Positions 26,201 to 33,762 of a DNA stretch of 64,000 nucleotides are shown in pieces (positions within the stretch are counted from its first letter, which is position 1; every line of letters begins with the position of its first letter). The stretch is from an uncultured Rhizobiaceae group bacterium. Lineage in GTDB: Bacteria; Pseudomonadota; Alphaproteobacteria; Rhizobiales; Rhizobiaceae. The position numbers and the translations under genes are program-made. The stretch covers positions 186,001 through 250,000 of the forward strand of contig CALGMR010000006.1 in NCBI GenBank assembly GCA_937958815.1, in the 5' to 3' direction. The notes under the pieces are model-generated. The model had not been told where the DNA came from, did no database searches, and saw only the letters and a program-made list of their open reading frames with translations.

Positions 26201-26901
26201 TTGCCATCGTAATCAGCATTCCAGGTATAAGGAGAAGCAGACGGTGCAGTGATGTCTTTCAGCGCAAGTTTCGCACCACCAGGCAGTTCGCTGGAAGCCA
26301 GTGCCGTGTTGATGCCGTCAAATGCACCGCGATCAATCGCTGCGCCTTTCACAGTCAAGTTCTCGTTTTCGAGAGACATTTCACCCTTTTGAAGACCTGC
26401 GAGCTGGGTGAAGCCGAAGCCAGCCATAGCCGCGTACCCTTCAGGTGCACCCCGTGCCAACTCCATTTTATCAATGATTTCAACGTTTGGCAGCGCTTCT
26501 TTTGCAGAAGCCAGAACTGTTGCGCGTGTTTCTTCATCAGGTGTGAAGCCTGTTAGCTCCACTTTTCCGTCGACACGATTGGCGGACAATACATATGGGC
26601 TTTGAGCCGCCATAAGTTGGGTGTTGTTGGCAACGACCCGAACATCATAGACGGCCTCAGGATCATCAACGGTGAACTCTGCCTCTGCTTGAGAAGCTTC
26701 ACTTGGTGCCAAGCCAACAATTGTCGCATCGCGACCGTCCATTTCCACCTTGGCCCAAGTTTGCCCACGTTCTGCAAGCACTTGATTGGCTTTCGCGGTC
26801 AAATCTTGCTCGATGAAATCTGATTTCATCCAGAGTGCAAGCGCTGACAATATGGCCACTGTGAGTATTCCAGGCCAAATCCACTTTTTCCAATGACACA
26901 T
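23263..26901 (-). CDS. Giant OmpA-family protein with eight BON-like repeats
   Basis: A 1212-residue envelope protein. An N-terminal membrane helix (about residues 8-25, ILTVAILSALALW) anchors it. Eight units of about 120 residues follow from about residue 100, each opening with (S/T/N)P-Y-x-W-x-A-x-Y-(D/N)-G and containing LxGxVP(D/S)xxxRxxIxxxxKxALPxAxIxDxMxIAxGAP, the fold-pattern of tandem BON domains. A Lys-Pro-Glu-Pro linker (KPEPKPEPKPEP) leads to a C-terminal OmpA peptidoglycan-binding domain (DEKILFDTARAVIKEES, VEIGGHTDSRGSASYNQGLSEARA, NRRIEFKV). It resembles mycobacterial ArfA enlarged. It probably spans the periplasm from inner membrane to cell wall. Confidence 0.9.
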   Translation of the reverse strand: MCHWKKWIWPGILTVAILSALALWMKSDFIEQDLTAKANQVLAERGQTWAKVEMDGRDATIVGLAPSEASQAEAEFTVDDPEAVYDVRVVANNTQLMAAQSPYVLSANRVDGKVELTGFTPDEETRATVLASAKEALPNVEIIDKMELARGAPEGYAAMAGFGFTQLAGLQKGEMSLENENLTVKGAAIDRGAFDGINTALASSELPGGAKLALKDITAPSASPYTWNADYDGKQVKLAGFVPSEDVRQSIIASTKSALPNAEIIDEQKLASGQPEGFESAAGFAVQQLPRFTSGNVGLSDLDLTVAGVANSTSNYTTALGAVGAALPAGLVLANSDIKPATITPYTWKAEYNGDKVSLSGYVPDSATRDSVVAKAGAVLGGAEIVDSMQIAAGAPATFAPATDFALEQLPRFSSGYVGLADLGLTVEGVAKDSASYQAGKSAVASALPASMSLSSERIVPATITPYTWGADYDGKAVVLNGYVPDSGVRASINDAVKAALPEASIEDNMAIAAGAPASFSGATSFGVEQLKRFSSGSAQLSDLDLSVKGVALDSENYTTAKAAVAGELPAGMKLASEDIVASTVSPYQWNANYNGSQVELGGYVPNDEARTSILSAVKKALPDVAITDGMQIANGAPEGFVDAARFSSNQLNRFSSGDVLLTNSALSIRGVALDSPKFTAAKSAVAGDLPAGMTLASENIVPPSVSPYNWNADYDGKTVTLAGFVPDNATRAKLVAEAEAKLPAATVVDNMQIAAGAPAQFEMASKGAIAVLPRFSKGDVSLSNTDLTVNGVANTPADYPTALNYVQGDLPGSAKLAQADITPPAADGPYVWTARKNGNEVTVSGMVPNAKAKSAIARGAQTLNPGATVIDEQVIVTGAPKGFLSNTRNGLGLLNKMKSGTVNISDDTVGVVGFSNSVNDHEMAIAQAAKAPVAGARWVQRDITPPTINPFTWAIVKGDEKAELSGFVPNRGLGNTNVAATQAVLEKEVDDKQRVGGGAPAEFGNAVAALVSGVDRLDNSRGSITGETVFIQGRTSSEAEADKIRNEIAASLPGNYKFRDQISYPLPKPEPKPEPKPEPKPEPVVEVKPAVCEVDFAGIFGDEKILFDTARAVIKEESNGLLDKLAAGLKECPKAKVEIGGHTDSRGSASYNQGLSEARAQAVVTYMIQSGASADNLVAKGYGEESPIASNDNAEDRAKNRRIEFKVISEN

Positions 26902-27195
26902 TTATAAAGTCCTCTCATTGCCGCCAATCAGCAATATGCAATTCTTGTTCATGAGAAGAGTTTCAAATTCAGGAATGTTGGAAAATCTTTCACCTCAACC
27001 CATCCAATGGTTGTGATGCTTCCCTCTATTCCCCCCAATTGAATGCTCTTCCATTCAAATCGGGCGAATAGTTACCCATACGTAAACAAATATCAAGACA
27101 TTCGTAAAAGAAGCAGGATTCGTTCCCCAGACAATTTAATTAAAACAATGCACTTAAAGCTGGGCTATTCCCGTTTTTGCGCCCTAAGAACGCAA
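26902..27195. other. Intergenic region upstream of the OmpA-like gene
   Basis: About 290 bp between the OmpA-like start and the porin terminator. It should hold the OmpA-like gene promoter, but no confident -35/-10 pair, operator or RNA was identified. A short plus-strand frame here runs into the porin terminator and is not credible. Confidence 0.4.
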
Positions 27196-27223
27196 AAAGC
27201 CCGGCAGTTACCTGCCGGGCTTT
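27196..27223 (-). terminator. Porin terminator
   Basis: A 12-bp perfect stem (AAAGCCCGGCAG / CTGCCGGGCTTT), four-base loop, with TTTTT on the minus strand. Twenty-three bases after the porin stop. Confidence 0.92.
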
Positions 27224-27246
27224 CTAAATTCAATCAGTTTAACTGA

Positions 27247-28272
27247 TTAGAATGTGCGGTATACGCGGACTGCGTATGATTCGCCTTCGTCGCCGAATGC
27301 AGCTTCTGGGCGGATGCTCAGACCTGGAACTGGGTTCCACTGTGCACCAACTACGAAGAAGTCGTCAGTTCCTGAAGGAAGTCCAGTAATCGGGCTAATG
27401 TCAGGCTCGTCTACAGCAGAGTAACCAGCACGAATAGCAAAAGTATCTGTGATGTTGTAGTTAGCGCCAATGCCCCAAGCATAATCGCCTGAACCTTGTA
27501 CCTGACGAGTACCACCGTCTTCGTCACCTACGTAGAAACCTTTAACAGTCAGGTTGTCGATCGCTGTGATCGTTGCAGAAACTTTCCATGCACCTTCTTG
27601 GGCTTCTTCTTCATAGATATAAGAACCAGCAACTGAACCCCAAGAACCAGAATAGGAAGCACCTACATAGTAATCGAAGTCACTAGTTGTGGAACCAGCG
27701 CTGTTAGTGATTGAATCTTGAACACCAATAGTTGCCGAGAAACCGTTCGCTGCATATGTGTAGTCAAAGAAGATAGCTTGGTCAAAACCATAGAAACCAT
27801 CATATTTTTCAACAGGCAAACCATAACCATGCACAGTTGTTGTGTATGAATCAGAGAAACCAAGGCGGAAACCAGCAAGGCTGATCAAAGCACGGTCAAT
27901 AGCAGCGTTTGCATTTTGGCCTTCTGCTGTAGTGCCCTGAATACGAAGCTGCGAACGCAAAGTACCGAAATCAGTTTCGTTACGAGCGTCAAAGTTCAAA
28001 CGAGCACGATATTCAAAAGCGTTTGAGTCATCTACGTCTTCGTCAGCGTTAAAACCGCCATCGATGTTGTGCGTGTAGTCTACACGAACGTAACCGTTGA
28101 TGTTTAGGCAAGTTTCTGTGCCTGGGATGTAGAAGAAGCCGTTGCCATACATGTCGCAAACGCGAACGTATTCAACGGGCTCTGGGTCTGCAACAACAGC
28201 ATCAGCAGCGCGAGCGCCAGTGACTGCGATCATCGCAGCAGCAGAACCTAGAAGAAGGGTCTTGAGTTTCAT
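27247..28272 (-). CDS. Outer-membrane porin, alphaproteobacterial Omp2/RopA type
   Basis: A 341-residue precursor. Signal peptide MKLKTLLLGSAAAMIAVTGARAA, then ADPEPVEYVRVCDMYGNGFFYIPGTETCLNINGYVRVDY, the conserved two-cysteine N-terminal motif of rhizobial porins. The rest alternates short Gly/aromatic strands as in a 16-strand trimeric beta-barrel and ends AVRVYRTF, with the terminal Phe needed for barrel assembly. The start at 28272 is fixed by GGAGAT 8 bases upstream. The longer frame has no signal peptide. It allows general diffusion of small solutes. Confidence 0.95.
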   Translation of the reverse strand: MKLKTLLLGSAAAMIAVTGARAADAVVADPEPVEYVRVCDMYGNGFFYIPGTETCLNINGYVRVDYTHNIDGGFNADEDVDDSNAFEYRARLNFDARNETDFGTLRSQLRIQGTTAEGQNANAAIDRALISLAGFRLGFSDSYTTTVHGYGLPVEKYDGFYGFDQAIFFDYTYAANGFSATIGVQDSITNSAGSTTSDFDYYVGASYSGSWGSVAGSYIYEEEAQEGAWKVSATITAIDNLTVKGFYVGDEDGGTRQVQGSGDYAWGIGANYNITDTFAIRAGYSAVDEPDISPITGLPSGTDDFFVVGAQWNPVPGLSIRPEAAFGDEGESYAVRVYRTF

Positions 28273-28714
28273 TGGTTGATCTCCAGTAAAGAACCATTTG
28301 AGAAAGGGCATTGCCCCGATTTGCGGTCAGACACGTATGCGCCCTTTCCGTGATTGGAAACTACCCCGTGGGATTTTGAACGCAATGGCCTTTGCCGAGA
28401 TTTATAGGGGGCAAGACCGTTTCACAAATGTGATGTTGCACAAATAACACAATTTCGATCACGAACCGGCCAATTATGGTTAACAAACCGTAAAATTCCG
28501 TGATGCATTCTTATTCACGCAGTCAATCATCAAACCAAAAACGCACGAAAACCGCGCTTAGCAAGCGTTTTGACCGATTCTCATGGGGAATCACAGAACG
28601 CCACTCGTTTGAGATAGAAATAACTGTCTGCTCGCAGTGTACTGCTGAACTGATCATCATTGTGAACGAGAAACTCGATTGTATAAAGCCAGTTTGGTTG
28701 GCACTTCAAGCATG
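28273..28714. other. Long intergenic region upstream of the porin
   Basis: About 440 bp, likely containing the porin 5' leader. TTAA-CAAACCG-TAAA at 28480-28494 is one mismatch from a CtrA box. A 75-codon plus-strand frame at 28500-28727 has no ribosome site, signal or family and overlaps the epimerase end, so it is not called. I see no tRNA or obvious small RNA. Confidence 0.4.
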
Positions 28715-29746
28715 TCAACCGTTGTAAGCCACGCCGTGTTTTTTATACCAAGCGACAAACTCGCGAACGCCATCTTCCAGCTTAATCTGACTTTCAAAAC
28801 CTGTCAGTTCTTTCAAAAGGTCGATCGAAGCGTGGGTTCGGTGCACATCACCGGGCTGCATGGGCATATAATTGCGTTTGGCCTCAATGCCCAATTCCTG
28901 CTCAATACGGTCGATGAAGTCCAGCAACCTTACGGGCTGCCCTGCTCCAATATTCACAACACGGTGTGGTGCAACGCGCGACAACGTATCGATCTCTAGA
29001 ACCGTATCCCCGTCTCTTTCATCAGGCATTTTGGGTGGCACATCTATGAGCAACCGAATACCGCGCACAATATCATTCACATGAGTGAAGTCGCGTTCCA
29101 TATCACCATTGTTGTATATATCGATGGGGTCTCCTGCCAAAATCGCCTTGGTAAACTTGGTGAGGGCAAGGTCTGGGCGGATCCAAGGGCCATAAACTGT
29201 AAAAAAGCGAAATCCAGTGGTCGGGATGTGATGAAGATGCGCATAGGCGTGCGTCATCTCTTCTGTCGCTTTCTTGGTTGCAGCGTAAATTGACATGGGA
29301 GAATCGCAGCGCTGTATCTCCGTGAACGGCACATCCTCATTGCCACCATAAACCGAAGAGGATGACGAGAACAGAAAGTGGTCTGGTTTGCTCTGGCGCG
29401 TAAGCTCCATCAGGTTAAAAGTGCCAATGATGTTGGAACTGACATAGGATTGTGGGTTTTCCAGCGAATACCGCACTCCGGCCTGAGCAGCCAAATGAAC
29501 AACAATGTCAGGGTTTGCATCATGATAGGCCGCGGACAGAGCATCCACATCTTCCAACATGCCTTCGACGGGATGAAAATGATTTGAGGAGGCCTGCAAT
29601 TCCGCATGACGGGCGCGTTTCATTTTCACATCATAATAGTCCGTGAAACCGTCATACCCCACAATCTTGAACCCGTGGGCCAACAGGTCTTTTGCAAGGT
29701 TGAAACCGATAAACCCAGCTGTGCCGGTGATGAATGCTGTGCGCAT
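28715..29746 (-). CDS. NAD-dependent sugar epimerase (UDP-glucuronate 4-epimerase type)
   Basis: An extended SDR of 343 residues. TGTAGFIGFNLAKDLL is the NAD-binding G-x-x-G-x-x-G. HLAAQAGVRYSLENPQSYVSSNIIGTFNLMEL and SSSSVYGG are the family blocks. Y-A-A-T-K is the catalytic YxxxK, and FFTVYGPWIRPDLAL follows. VRYS and YGPW(I/G)RPD are typical of UDP-glucuronate 4-epimerases that supply galacturonate for lipopolysaccharide or capsule. I start at MRTAFITG (29746), with AAGAAG upstream. It lies downstream of tRNA-Ser on the same strand and alone among sugar genes. Confidence 0.88.
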   Translation of the reverse strand: MRTAFITGTAGFIGFNLAKDLLAHGFKIVGYDGFTDYYDVKMKRARHAELQASSNHFHPVEGMLEDVDALSAAYHDANPDIVVHLAAQAGVRYSLENPQSYVSSNIIGTFNLMELTRQSKPDHFLFSSSSSVYGGNEDVPFTEIQRCDSPMSIYAATKKATEEMTHAYAHLHHIPTTGFRFFTVYGPWIRPDLALTKFTKAILAGDPIDIYNNGDMERDFTHVNDIVRGIRLLIDVPPKMPDERDGDTVLEIDTLSRVAPHRVVNIGAGQPVRLLDFIDRIEQELGIEAKRNYMPMQPGDVHRTHASIDLLKELTGFESQIKLEDGVREFVAWYKKHGVAYNG

Positions 29747-29854
29747 GGGAAACTTCTTCATTTCAGGAATTGGCCGCAACATAACGTCAAACCCAAACAT
29801 TGCCAGTGGCAAGCACTGAAAACGAAATAATGTATGGACATCAAGCTAGGGTGA

Positions 29855-29944
29855 TGGCGGAGCGGAAGGGATTCGAACCCTCGAGACGATTCCTCGCCTA
29901 CGCCCTTAGCAGGGGCGCGCCTTCGACCACTCGGCCACCGCTCC
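29855..29944 (-). tRNA. tRNA-Ser (GCU)
   Basis: A 90-nt class II tRNA including encoded CCA. The acceptor stem GGAGCGG pairs with CCGCTCC, the anticodon loop CTGCTAA gives anticodon GCU, a long variable arm (GTAGGCGAGGAATCGTCTC) is present, and the T loop is GGTTCGAATCC. It reads AGC/AGU serine codons. Confidence 0.96.
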
Positions 29945-30047
29945 GCTGCCGTGGTTAAGGGAAAAGGCCCGTGCAATCAAGACGCTAATTTCCTTGATTT
30001 GAAGAAGCTTCCAAAAAAGCCAAAATTCCCCATTGCGACCAGGGGTT

Positions 30048-30431
30048 TCAGTCATAGCTGACGACTTCAAATTCGATATTGTCGTGATTGTGAAAATAGA
30101 AACGGCGACCGGGTTCGTAATCAGCATGGGAGTGGGTTTCGAAACCTAAGTCTTTCACTTTCTGTTCCATGGCATCCAGATCATCCACAACGACACCAAT
30201 GTGATTCAACCCACCTTTGATTTCATAGGATGTTGTGGCTTGCGCTGTTGTCTTTCGCGGAGAGTATAAGGCGACGTAAGAAGTGTCGGTGCCCACATGG
30301 GCAGAATATCCCCCATTCATCGAGTCCCCTTCCCAACGAACTTTCCAGCCAAACAAATCACACAATTGCGCAGCAGTTGCCTTTGTGTCGTCGACGGTGA
30401 AATTGATGTGTTCCAATCGTGCTGCAGTCAT
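30048..30431 (-). CDS. VOC-family (glyoxalase/dioxygenase fold) protein under SoxR control
   Basis: A 127-residue vicinal-oxygen-chelate protein. LEHINFTVDDTKATAAQLCDLFGWKVRWEG and GGLNHIGVVVDDLDAMEQKVKDLGFETHSHADYEPGRRFYFHNHDNIEFEVVSYD form two beta-alpha-beta-beta-beta halves. His in LEHINF, His in LNHIG and Glu in IEFEVV could bind a metal. The substrate is unknown. Such proteins detoxify methylglyoxal-like or redox-cycling compounds. Its promoter is built over a perfect SoxR box and has the 19-bp spacer of SoxR-activated genes, so it is a predicted direct target of the divergent soxR. Confidence 0.88.
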   Translation of the reverse strand: MTAARLEHINFTVDDTKATAAQLCDLFGWKVRWEGDSMNGGYSAHVGTDTSYVALYSPRKTTAQATTSYEIKGGLNHIGVVVDDLDAMEQKVKDLGFETHSHADYEPGRRFYFHNHDNIEFEVVSYD

Positions 30432-30466
30432 TTGAGTATCCTCATTTAAAATTTGATATTTGCATG

Positions 30467-30497
30467 ATCCTAATTCCTCAAGTTAACTTGAGGTCAA
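30467..30497 (-). promoter_or_regulatory. SoxR-activated promoter with perfect SoxR box
   Basis: The 18-bp palindrome CCTCAAGTTAACTTGAGG occupies 30476-30493. On the minus strand it lies between -35 TTGACC (30497-30492) and -10 TAGGAT (30472-30467), with an overlong spacer of exactly 19 bp. This is the architecture MerR-family activators untwist. It points towards the VOC gene, not soxR. Confidence 0.88.
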
Positions 30498-30519
30498 GCA
30501 TTAATTTGAGAGTGTATAC

Positions 30520-30978
30520 ATGCGCGCCACGGACCTTCTTTCCATCGGTGATATTGCGAAGCGAACCGGGCTTTCTGTGTCAGCCATTCGGTTTTATGAA
30601 GAGAAAGGTTTGATCGAAAGCGAGCGCAATCGCGGCGGACAAAGACGGTTTTTAAGACGCGACATCAGAAGACTATCGTTTGTGCTGATCGCACAAAAAT
30701 TTGGTTTCACGATTGGTGACATTAAAAAGCATCTGGACACTTTGCCAAACGGACGTACCCCCACAAAGGCCGATTGGGCTAAAATGAGCCAAACCTTTCG
30801 CCAGGATCTAAACCGCCAGATTGATGAACTGACCCGACTGAGGGACAAGCTTGATGGCTGCATCGGTTGCGGGTGTTTGTCTTTGCAAAGTTGCGCGCTC
30901 TACAATCCTGCAGACGCAGCAAATGTTTTGGGTGACGGCCCTCGCGTGTTGCTGGGGGATGATCTAGCGCCCAAATAA
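30520..30978 (+). CDS. soxR: Redox-sensitive activator SoxR
   Basis: A 152-residue MerR-family regulator. The N-terminal helix-turn-helix and wing are IGDIAKRTGLSVSAIRFYEEKGLIESERNRGGQRRF. A long dimerisation helix follows. The [2Fe-2S] site is C114-IG-C117-G-C119-x5-C125 (CIGCGCLSLQSC), exactly the SoxR spacing. Oxidation of the cluster by redox-cycling compounds switches on target promoters. It is transcribed away from the VOC gene, and the shared gap contains the SoxR box. No soxS is expected outside enterobacteria, so direct target control fits. Confidence 0.95.
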   Translation: MRATDLLSIGDIAKRTGLSVSAIRFYEEKGLIESERNRGGQRRFLRRDIRRLSFVLIAQKFGFTIGDIKKHLDTLPNGRTPTKADWAKMSQTFRQDLNRQIDELTRLRDKLDGCIGCGCLSLQSCALYNPADAANVLGDGPRVLLGDDLAPK

Positions 30979-30992
30979 GATGGCTTTGCGCG

Positions 30993-31448
30993 CTACTCGA
31001 TAACAATCGTTCCAGTGGCTTGGTTTATGCGCACATCAATCACGGCTTTCTTCGATTTGATGCCGTCGATATAGCGCTCTACAGGAATACTCAGCAAAAG
31101 CCCTTTGCTGGCATTGTAACTCGACTCTACGCCCTTGAGGTCGACATGTTGAAATCCCATCCACAGCCTACCATCGGACAGAATTCTACATTGCCAATCA
31201 CCCAATTCATTGTCCGGGTCTGGCGCAAGAATGACCAGATGCGCGGAGCAACAGGCTGGCTCTCCACCCGTATCCACGGTCACAATTCGAATCTTGTCAT
31301 TGGCAAATGTGCGAGTGGCCTCGTTCCACGGATATGTCACATTGGCAACGCTGGAAGGGCCGTTGCAGGCTTCAATGGAGGCATCGGCCGAGGCCGCGCT
31401 CGTTGCACAACACAGCGCCAATGCAATGAGCGGTTTTTTCATAGTCAA
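30993..31448 (-). CDS. Periplasmic hypothetical protein
   Basis: A 151-residue exported protein with a Sec signal peptide (KKPLIALALCCATSAASADA). The mature part has four cysteines (ACNGPSS, EPACCSAH, WQCRIL) and an all-beta look (IRIVTVDTGGEPACCSAHLVILAPD; LWMGFQHVDLKGVESSYNASKGLLLSIPVERY). No family is recognised. It converges on soxR (14 bp apart) and lies head to head with the HAD phosphatase gene. Disulfides and periplasmic location are inferences from the leader and the Cys pairs. Confidence 0.7.
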   Translation of the reverse strand: MTMKKPLIALALCCATSAASADASIEACNGPSSVANVTYPWNEATRTFANDKIRIVTVDTGGEPACCSAHLVILAPDPDNELGDWQCRILSDGRLWMGFQHVDLKGVESSYNASKGLLLSIPVERYIDGIKSKKAVIDVRINQATGTIVIE

Positions 31449-31510
31449 CTCCTGTTCTTGACGTCATAGTGCATGTTTCAAGCCCCATGCGCAGCGATAA
31501 AGATCACACC

Positions 31511-32227
31511 ATGACAGTCAAAGCCGTGTTGTTCGACAAAGATGGAACGCTCATTGATTTCATGGGCACATTTGGCCCAGCAACGACCCGCGTTATTCCA
31601 GCACTGGCAAACGGCTCCGATGTTGTGGCAGCGGAATTAGCTGAAGCCGTCGACTTCAACATGGGCACGCAGGAAGTCGACACAAATTCCGTATTGATCG
31701 CTGGCAGTTTGGAAGACATTGTTCGCGTGTTTGCCCCTGTTCTCAACCAAGCTTATTCAGCGGAATTGCTCACCCGTGTGGACGATTTGTTTGTGAAATA
31801 TTCCACTGAAAGCCTTCAACCTTTTCCCTTTACCGAACAGGTGTTGGATGAATTGCGCGCCATGGGGCTTTCCTTGGGCGTGGCCACCAACGATTCTGAG
31901 ACAGGTGCCTTGTCCCACCTCAACAGGCTTGAAATTTCCGACCGTTTTACATTCATTGTGGGTTATGACAGCGGGCACGGTGCCAAGCCCGAACCGGGCA
32001 TGGTGTCAGCTTTTATCAATGAACTGGGACTGCAACCAAGTGAAGTGATGATGGTGGGTGATTCCACCCATGATCTTATTGCAGCGCAAAAAGCAGGTGC
32101 CACGAGTATTGCTGTCACCAGTGGTGAAGCGGAAGCCATCGATCTTGCTCCACATGCAGACCACGTGCTGGATGATATCAGCCAATTGCCAGCCTTGATC
32201 AAAAGCCTCAACGAAAGTGCATCATGA
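31511..32227 (+). CDS. HAD hydrolase, phosphoglycolate phosphatase-like
   Basis: A 238-residue phosphatase of HAD subfamily IA. Motif I is VLFDKDGTLIDF (nucleophile and acid Asp), with Lys between them as in phosphoglycolate phosphatases. Motif II is GVATNDS. Motif III/IV is GAKPEPGM...MMVGDSTHDLIAAQKAGATSIAV. The cap is helical. The ATG at 31511 is used, since the 14-codon upstream extension lacks any leader logic. Its stop overlaps the acetate kinase start in ATGA, so the two phosphotransfer enzymes are expressed together. The true substrate is not evident. Confidence 0.87.
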   Translation: MTVKAVLFDKDGTLIDFMGTFGPATTRVIPALANGSDVVAAELAEAVDFNMGTQEVDTNSVLIAGSLEDIVRVFAPVLNQAYSAELLTRVDDLFVKYSTESLQPFPFTEQVLDELRAMGLSLGVATNDSETGALSHLNRLEISDRFTFIVGYDSGHGAKPEPGMVSAFINELGLQPSEVMMVGDSTHDLIAAQKAGATSIAVTSGEAEAIDLAPHADHVLDDISQLPALIKSLNESAS

Positions 32228-33399
32228 AAAACTCCATCCTCACCCTTAATGCGGGGTCATCGTCTGTAAAATTTGCCCTGTTTGATGGGGACAATGACCT
32301 TGCCTTGAATCTGAAAGGACAGGTGGACGGAATTGGCTCTGACGCCCGTATGAAGATCAAGCGAGCAGACGGGTCTGTTGTGGTTGAACGCGATCTTGAA
32401 GAAGGCAAAATACAATCGCCCAGCGATGCACTCACCACCGTCATAGACGAACTGCGCGCCATTGCACCTGATGCAAAAGTGCAAGCCGTTGGGCATCGCA
32501 TTGTCCATGGGGGCGTTCATTTTGAAGGCCCCGTCTTGCTGGATGATGCCGTGCTAAAAACGCTTGCTGATCTCACACCGTTTGCACCGCTCCACCAGCC
32601 CCATAATTTGGCAGGTGTGGCTGCGGCTCAAGCTGCCTTTCCAAACGTGCCTCAAATTGGATGTTTCGATACAGCCTTTCACCGCTCGCACCCTTGGGTG
32701 AATGACACATTCGCCCTGCCCCGCGAACTCTACGACAAGGGCGTGCGCCGCTTCGGATTTCACGGCCTGTCTTATGAGTATATCAGCATGAAACTCGATG
32801 AAGTCGCGCCGCACTATCAAGACGGCAATGTGGTTGTGGCGCATCTGGGCAATGGCGCCAGCATGTGCGCCATACGCGACGGACATTCTGTCGGTTCCAC
32901 TATGGGCTTTTCCGCGCTTGATGGACTGCCCATGGGCACGCGTTGCGGCCAACTGGACCCTGGTGTGGTGCTTTATCTCATGGATCAGTTGAAGATGAAT
33001 GCATCGGAAATCGAAAATATGCTCTACCGCGAAAGCGGCCTGAAGGGACTCTCGGGCCTTTCAAACGACATGCGCGAATTGCTCACAAGTTCCGACCCGC
33101 ACGCCGCTCAAGCGCTTGATTACTTCGTGTTCCGCATCCGCCGTGAAATTGGCGCCATGGCAGCCGTTCTCGGTGGCTTGGATGCGGTCGTCTTCACAGG
33201 TGGCATTGGAGAGAACGCCTTCCAGATCCGCGAACGTATTTGCGACGACATGGACTGGATCGGCATGGAACTGGAAGAAACCCGCAATCGCCAAAACGCA
33301 GAAATCATTTCCTCAGACCGCAGCCGCGTGAGGCTGTTTGTCTTGCCAACGAACGAAGAGCTGATGATCGCACGACATGTGGCAGGGCTGATGGCCTAA
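32224..33399 (+). CDS. ackA: Acetate kinase
   Basis: Interconverts acetate/ATP and acetyl phosphate/ADP. The protein has 391 residues. ILTLNAGSSSVKFALFDG (phosphate 1), VGHRIVHGG, DTAFHRSHP, RRFGFHGLSYEYI, VVAHLGNGASMCAIRDGHSVGSTMGFSALDGLPMGTRCG and FTGGIGENAFQIRERIC are all family blocks. The gene overlaps the HAD gene by 4 bp. No phosphotransacetylase or phosphoketolase is adjacent in the window. The last 25 codons and the flanking palindromic repeat are repeated in diverged form 207 bp downstream. Confidence 0.95.
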   Translation: MKNSILTLNAGSSSVKFALFDGDNDLALNLKGQVDGIGSDARMKIKRADGSVVVERDLEEGKIQSPSDALTTVIDELRAIAPDAKVQAVGHRIVHGGVHFEGPVLLDDAVLKTLADLTPFAPLHQPHNLAGVAAAQAAFPNVPQIGCFDTAFHRSHPWVNDTFALPRELYDKGVRRFGFHGLSYEYISMKLDEVAPHYQDGNVVVAHLGNGASMCAIRDGHSVGSTMGFSALDGLPMGTRCGQLDPGVVLYLMDQLKMNASEIENMLYRESGLKGLSGLSNDMRELLTSSDPHAAQALDYFVFRIRREIGAMAAVLGGLDAVVFTGGIGENAFQIRERICDDMDWIGMELEETRNRQNAEIISSDRSRVRLFVLPTNEELMIARHVAGLMA

Positions 33400-33410
33400 C
33401 CACTCATCCG

Positions 33411-33502
33411 ATTGTCATGGCCGCAACAGCGGCCATTCAGCTTTAATGGTTCATATCGGCAAGCTGCGTTCCGGATCGCCGCTGTTGCGGCGATGACAAT
33501 TG
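33411..33502. repeat. Palindromic intergenic repeat, copy 1
   Basis: About 92 bp. The ends are near-perfect inverted repeats that start ATTGTCAT and end ATGACAAT. Each end also folds alone: GGCCGC-AACA-GCGGCC on the left and ATCGCCGC-TGTT-GCGGCGAT on the right, with CAGCTT/AAGCTG in the middle. This resembles the REP/RIME-like mosaic elements of alphaproteobacteria. It follows ackA and may act as its terminator or stabiliser. Confidence 0.8.
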
Positions 33503-33524
33503 TGCGGATGTTTAGATTTGATCG

Positions 33525-33605
33525 GCACAAGTCGTGAAAACTGTTTGATTTGCTAACGAACGAAACATTTATGATCGCACGGCATGTGGCCGGGCTGGTG
33601 GCATA
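33525..33605 (+). pseudogene. Diverged second copy of the ackA 3' end
   Basis: This stretch translates LFDLLTNETFMIARHVAGLVA plus TAA, against LFVLPTNEELMIARHVAGLMA plus TAA at the real ackA end, 207 bp (69 codons) upstream and without indels. Several differences are synonymous. The upstream part of the gene is missing, so it is a remnant of a duplication or of an allele exchange, not a functional gene. Confidence 0.75.
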
Positions 33606-33617
33606 AATACACACTCA

Positions 33618-33709
33618 ATTGTCATGGCCGCAACAGCGGCCATCCAGCTTTAATGATTAATATCGGAAAGCTGCGTTCTGGATCGCCGCTGTTGCGGCGA
33701 TGACAATTA
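33618..33709. repeat. Palindromic intergenic repeat, copy 2
   Basis: The same element as the copy following ackA, at the same 207-bp offset as the duplicated ackA tail, with only a few substitutions (for example GCATCCAG for GCATTCAG-type changes). Both end hairpins and the central CAGCTT/AAGCTG pair are retained. It lies between the ackA remnant and the GNAT gene end. Confidence 0.8.
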
Positions 33710-33762
33710 TGGGGTTTTTACCTGCGGCCAACACGAAAAAACTCGGCTTTCACTGCGGCAAC

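Noticed and set aside
27043..27246. 67-codon plus-strand frame
   Set aside because: It runs through the porin terminator, and its translation there is that of the hairpin.
28480..28494. CtrA box upstream of the porin
   Set aside because: One mismatch, a single copy and more than 200 bp from the porin start. Mentioned only in the region note.
28500..28727. 75-codon plus-strand frame upstream of the epimerase end
   Set aside because: No ribosome site, no signal or domain, basic random-looking composition, and it overlaps the 3' end of a solid gene.
33411..33709. Two similar repeats that could suggest a CRISPR array or an insertion sequence
   Set aside because: Only two copies, each internally palindromic and about 92 bp, with duplicated coding sequence between them and no transposase or cas gene. 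They are palindromic intergenic elements.
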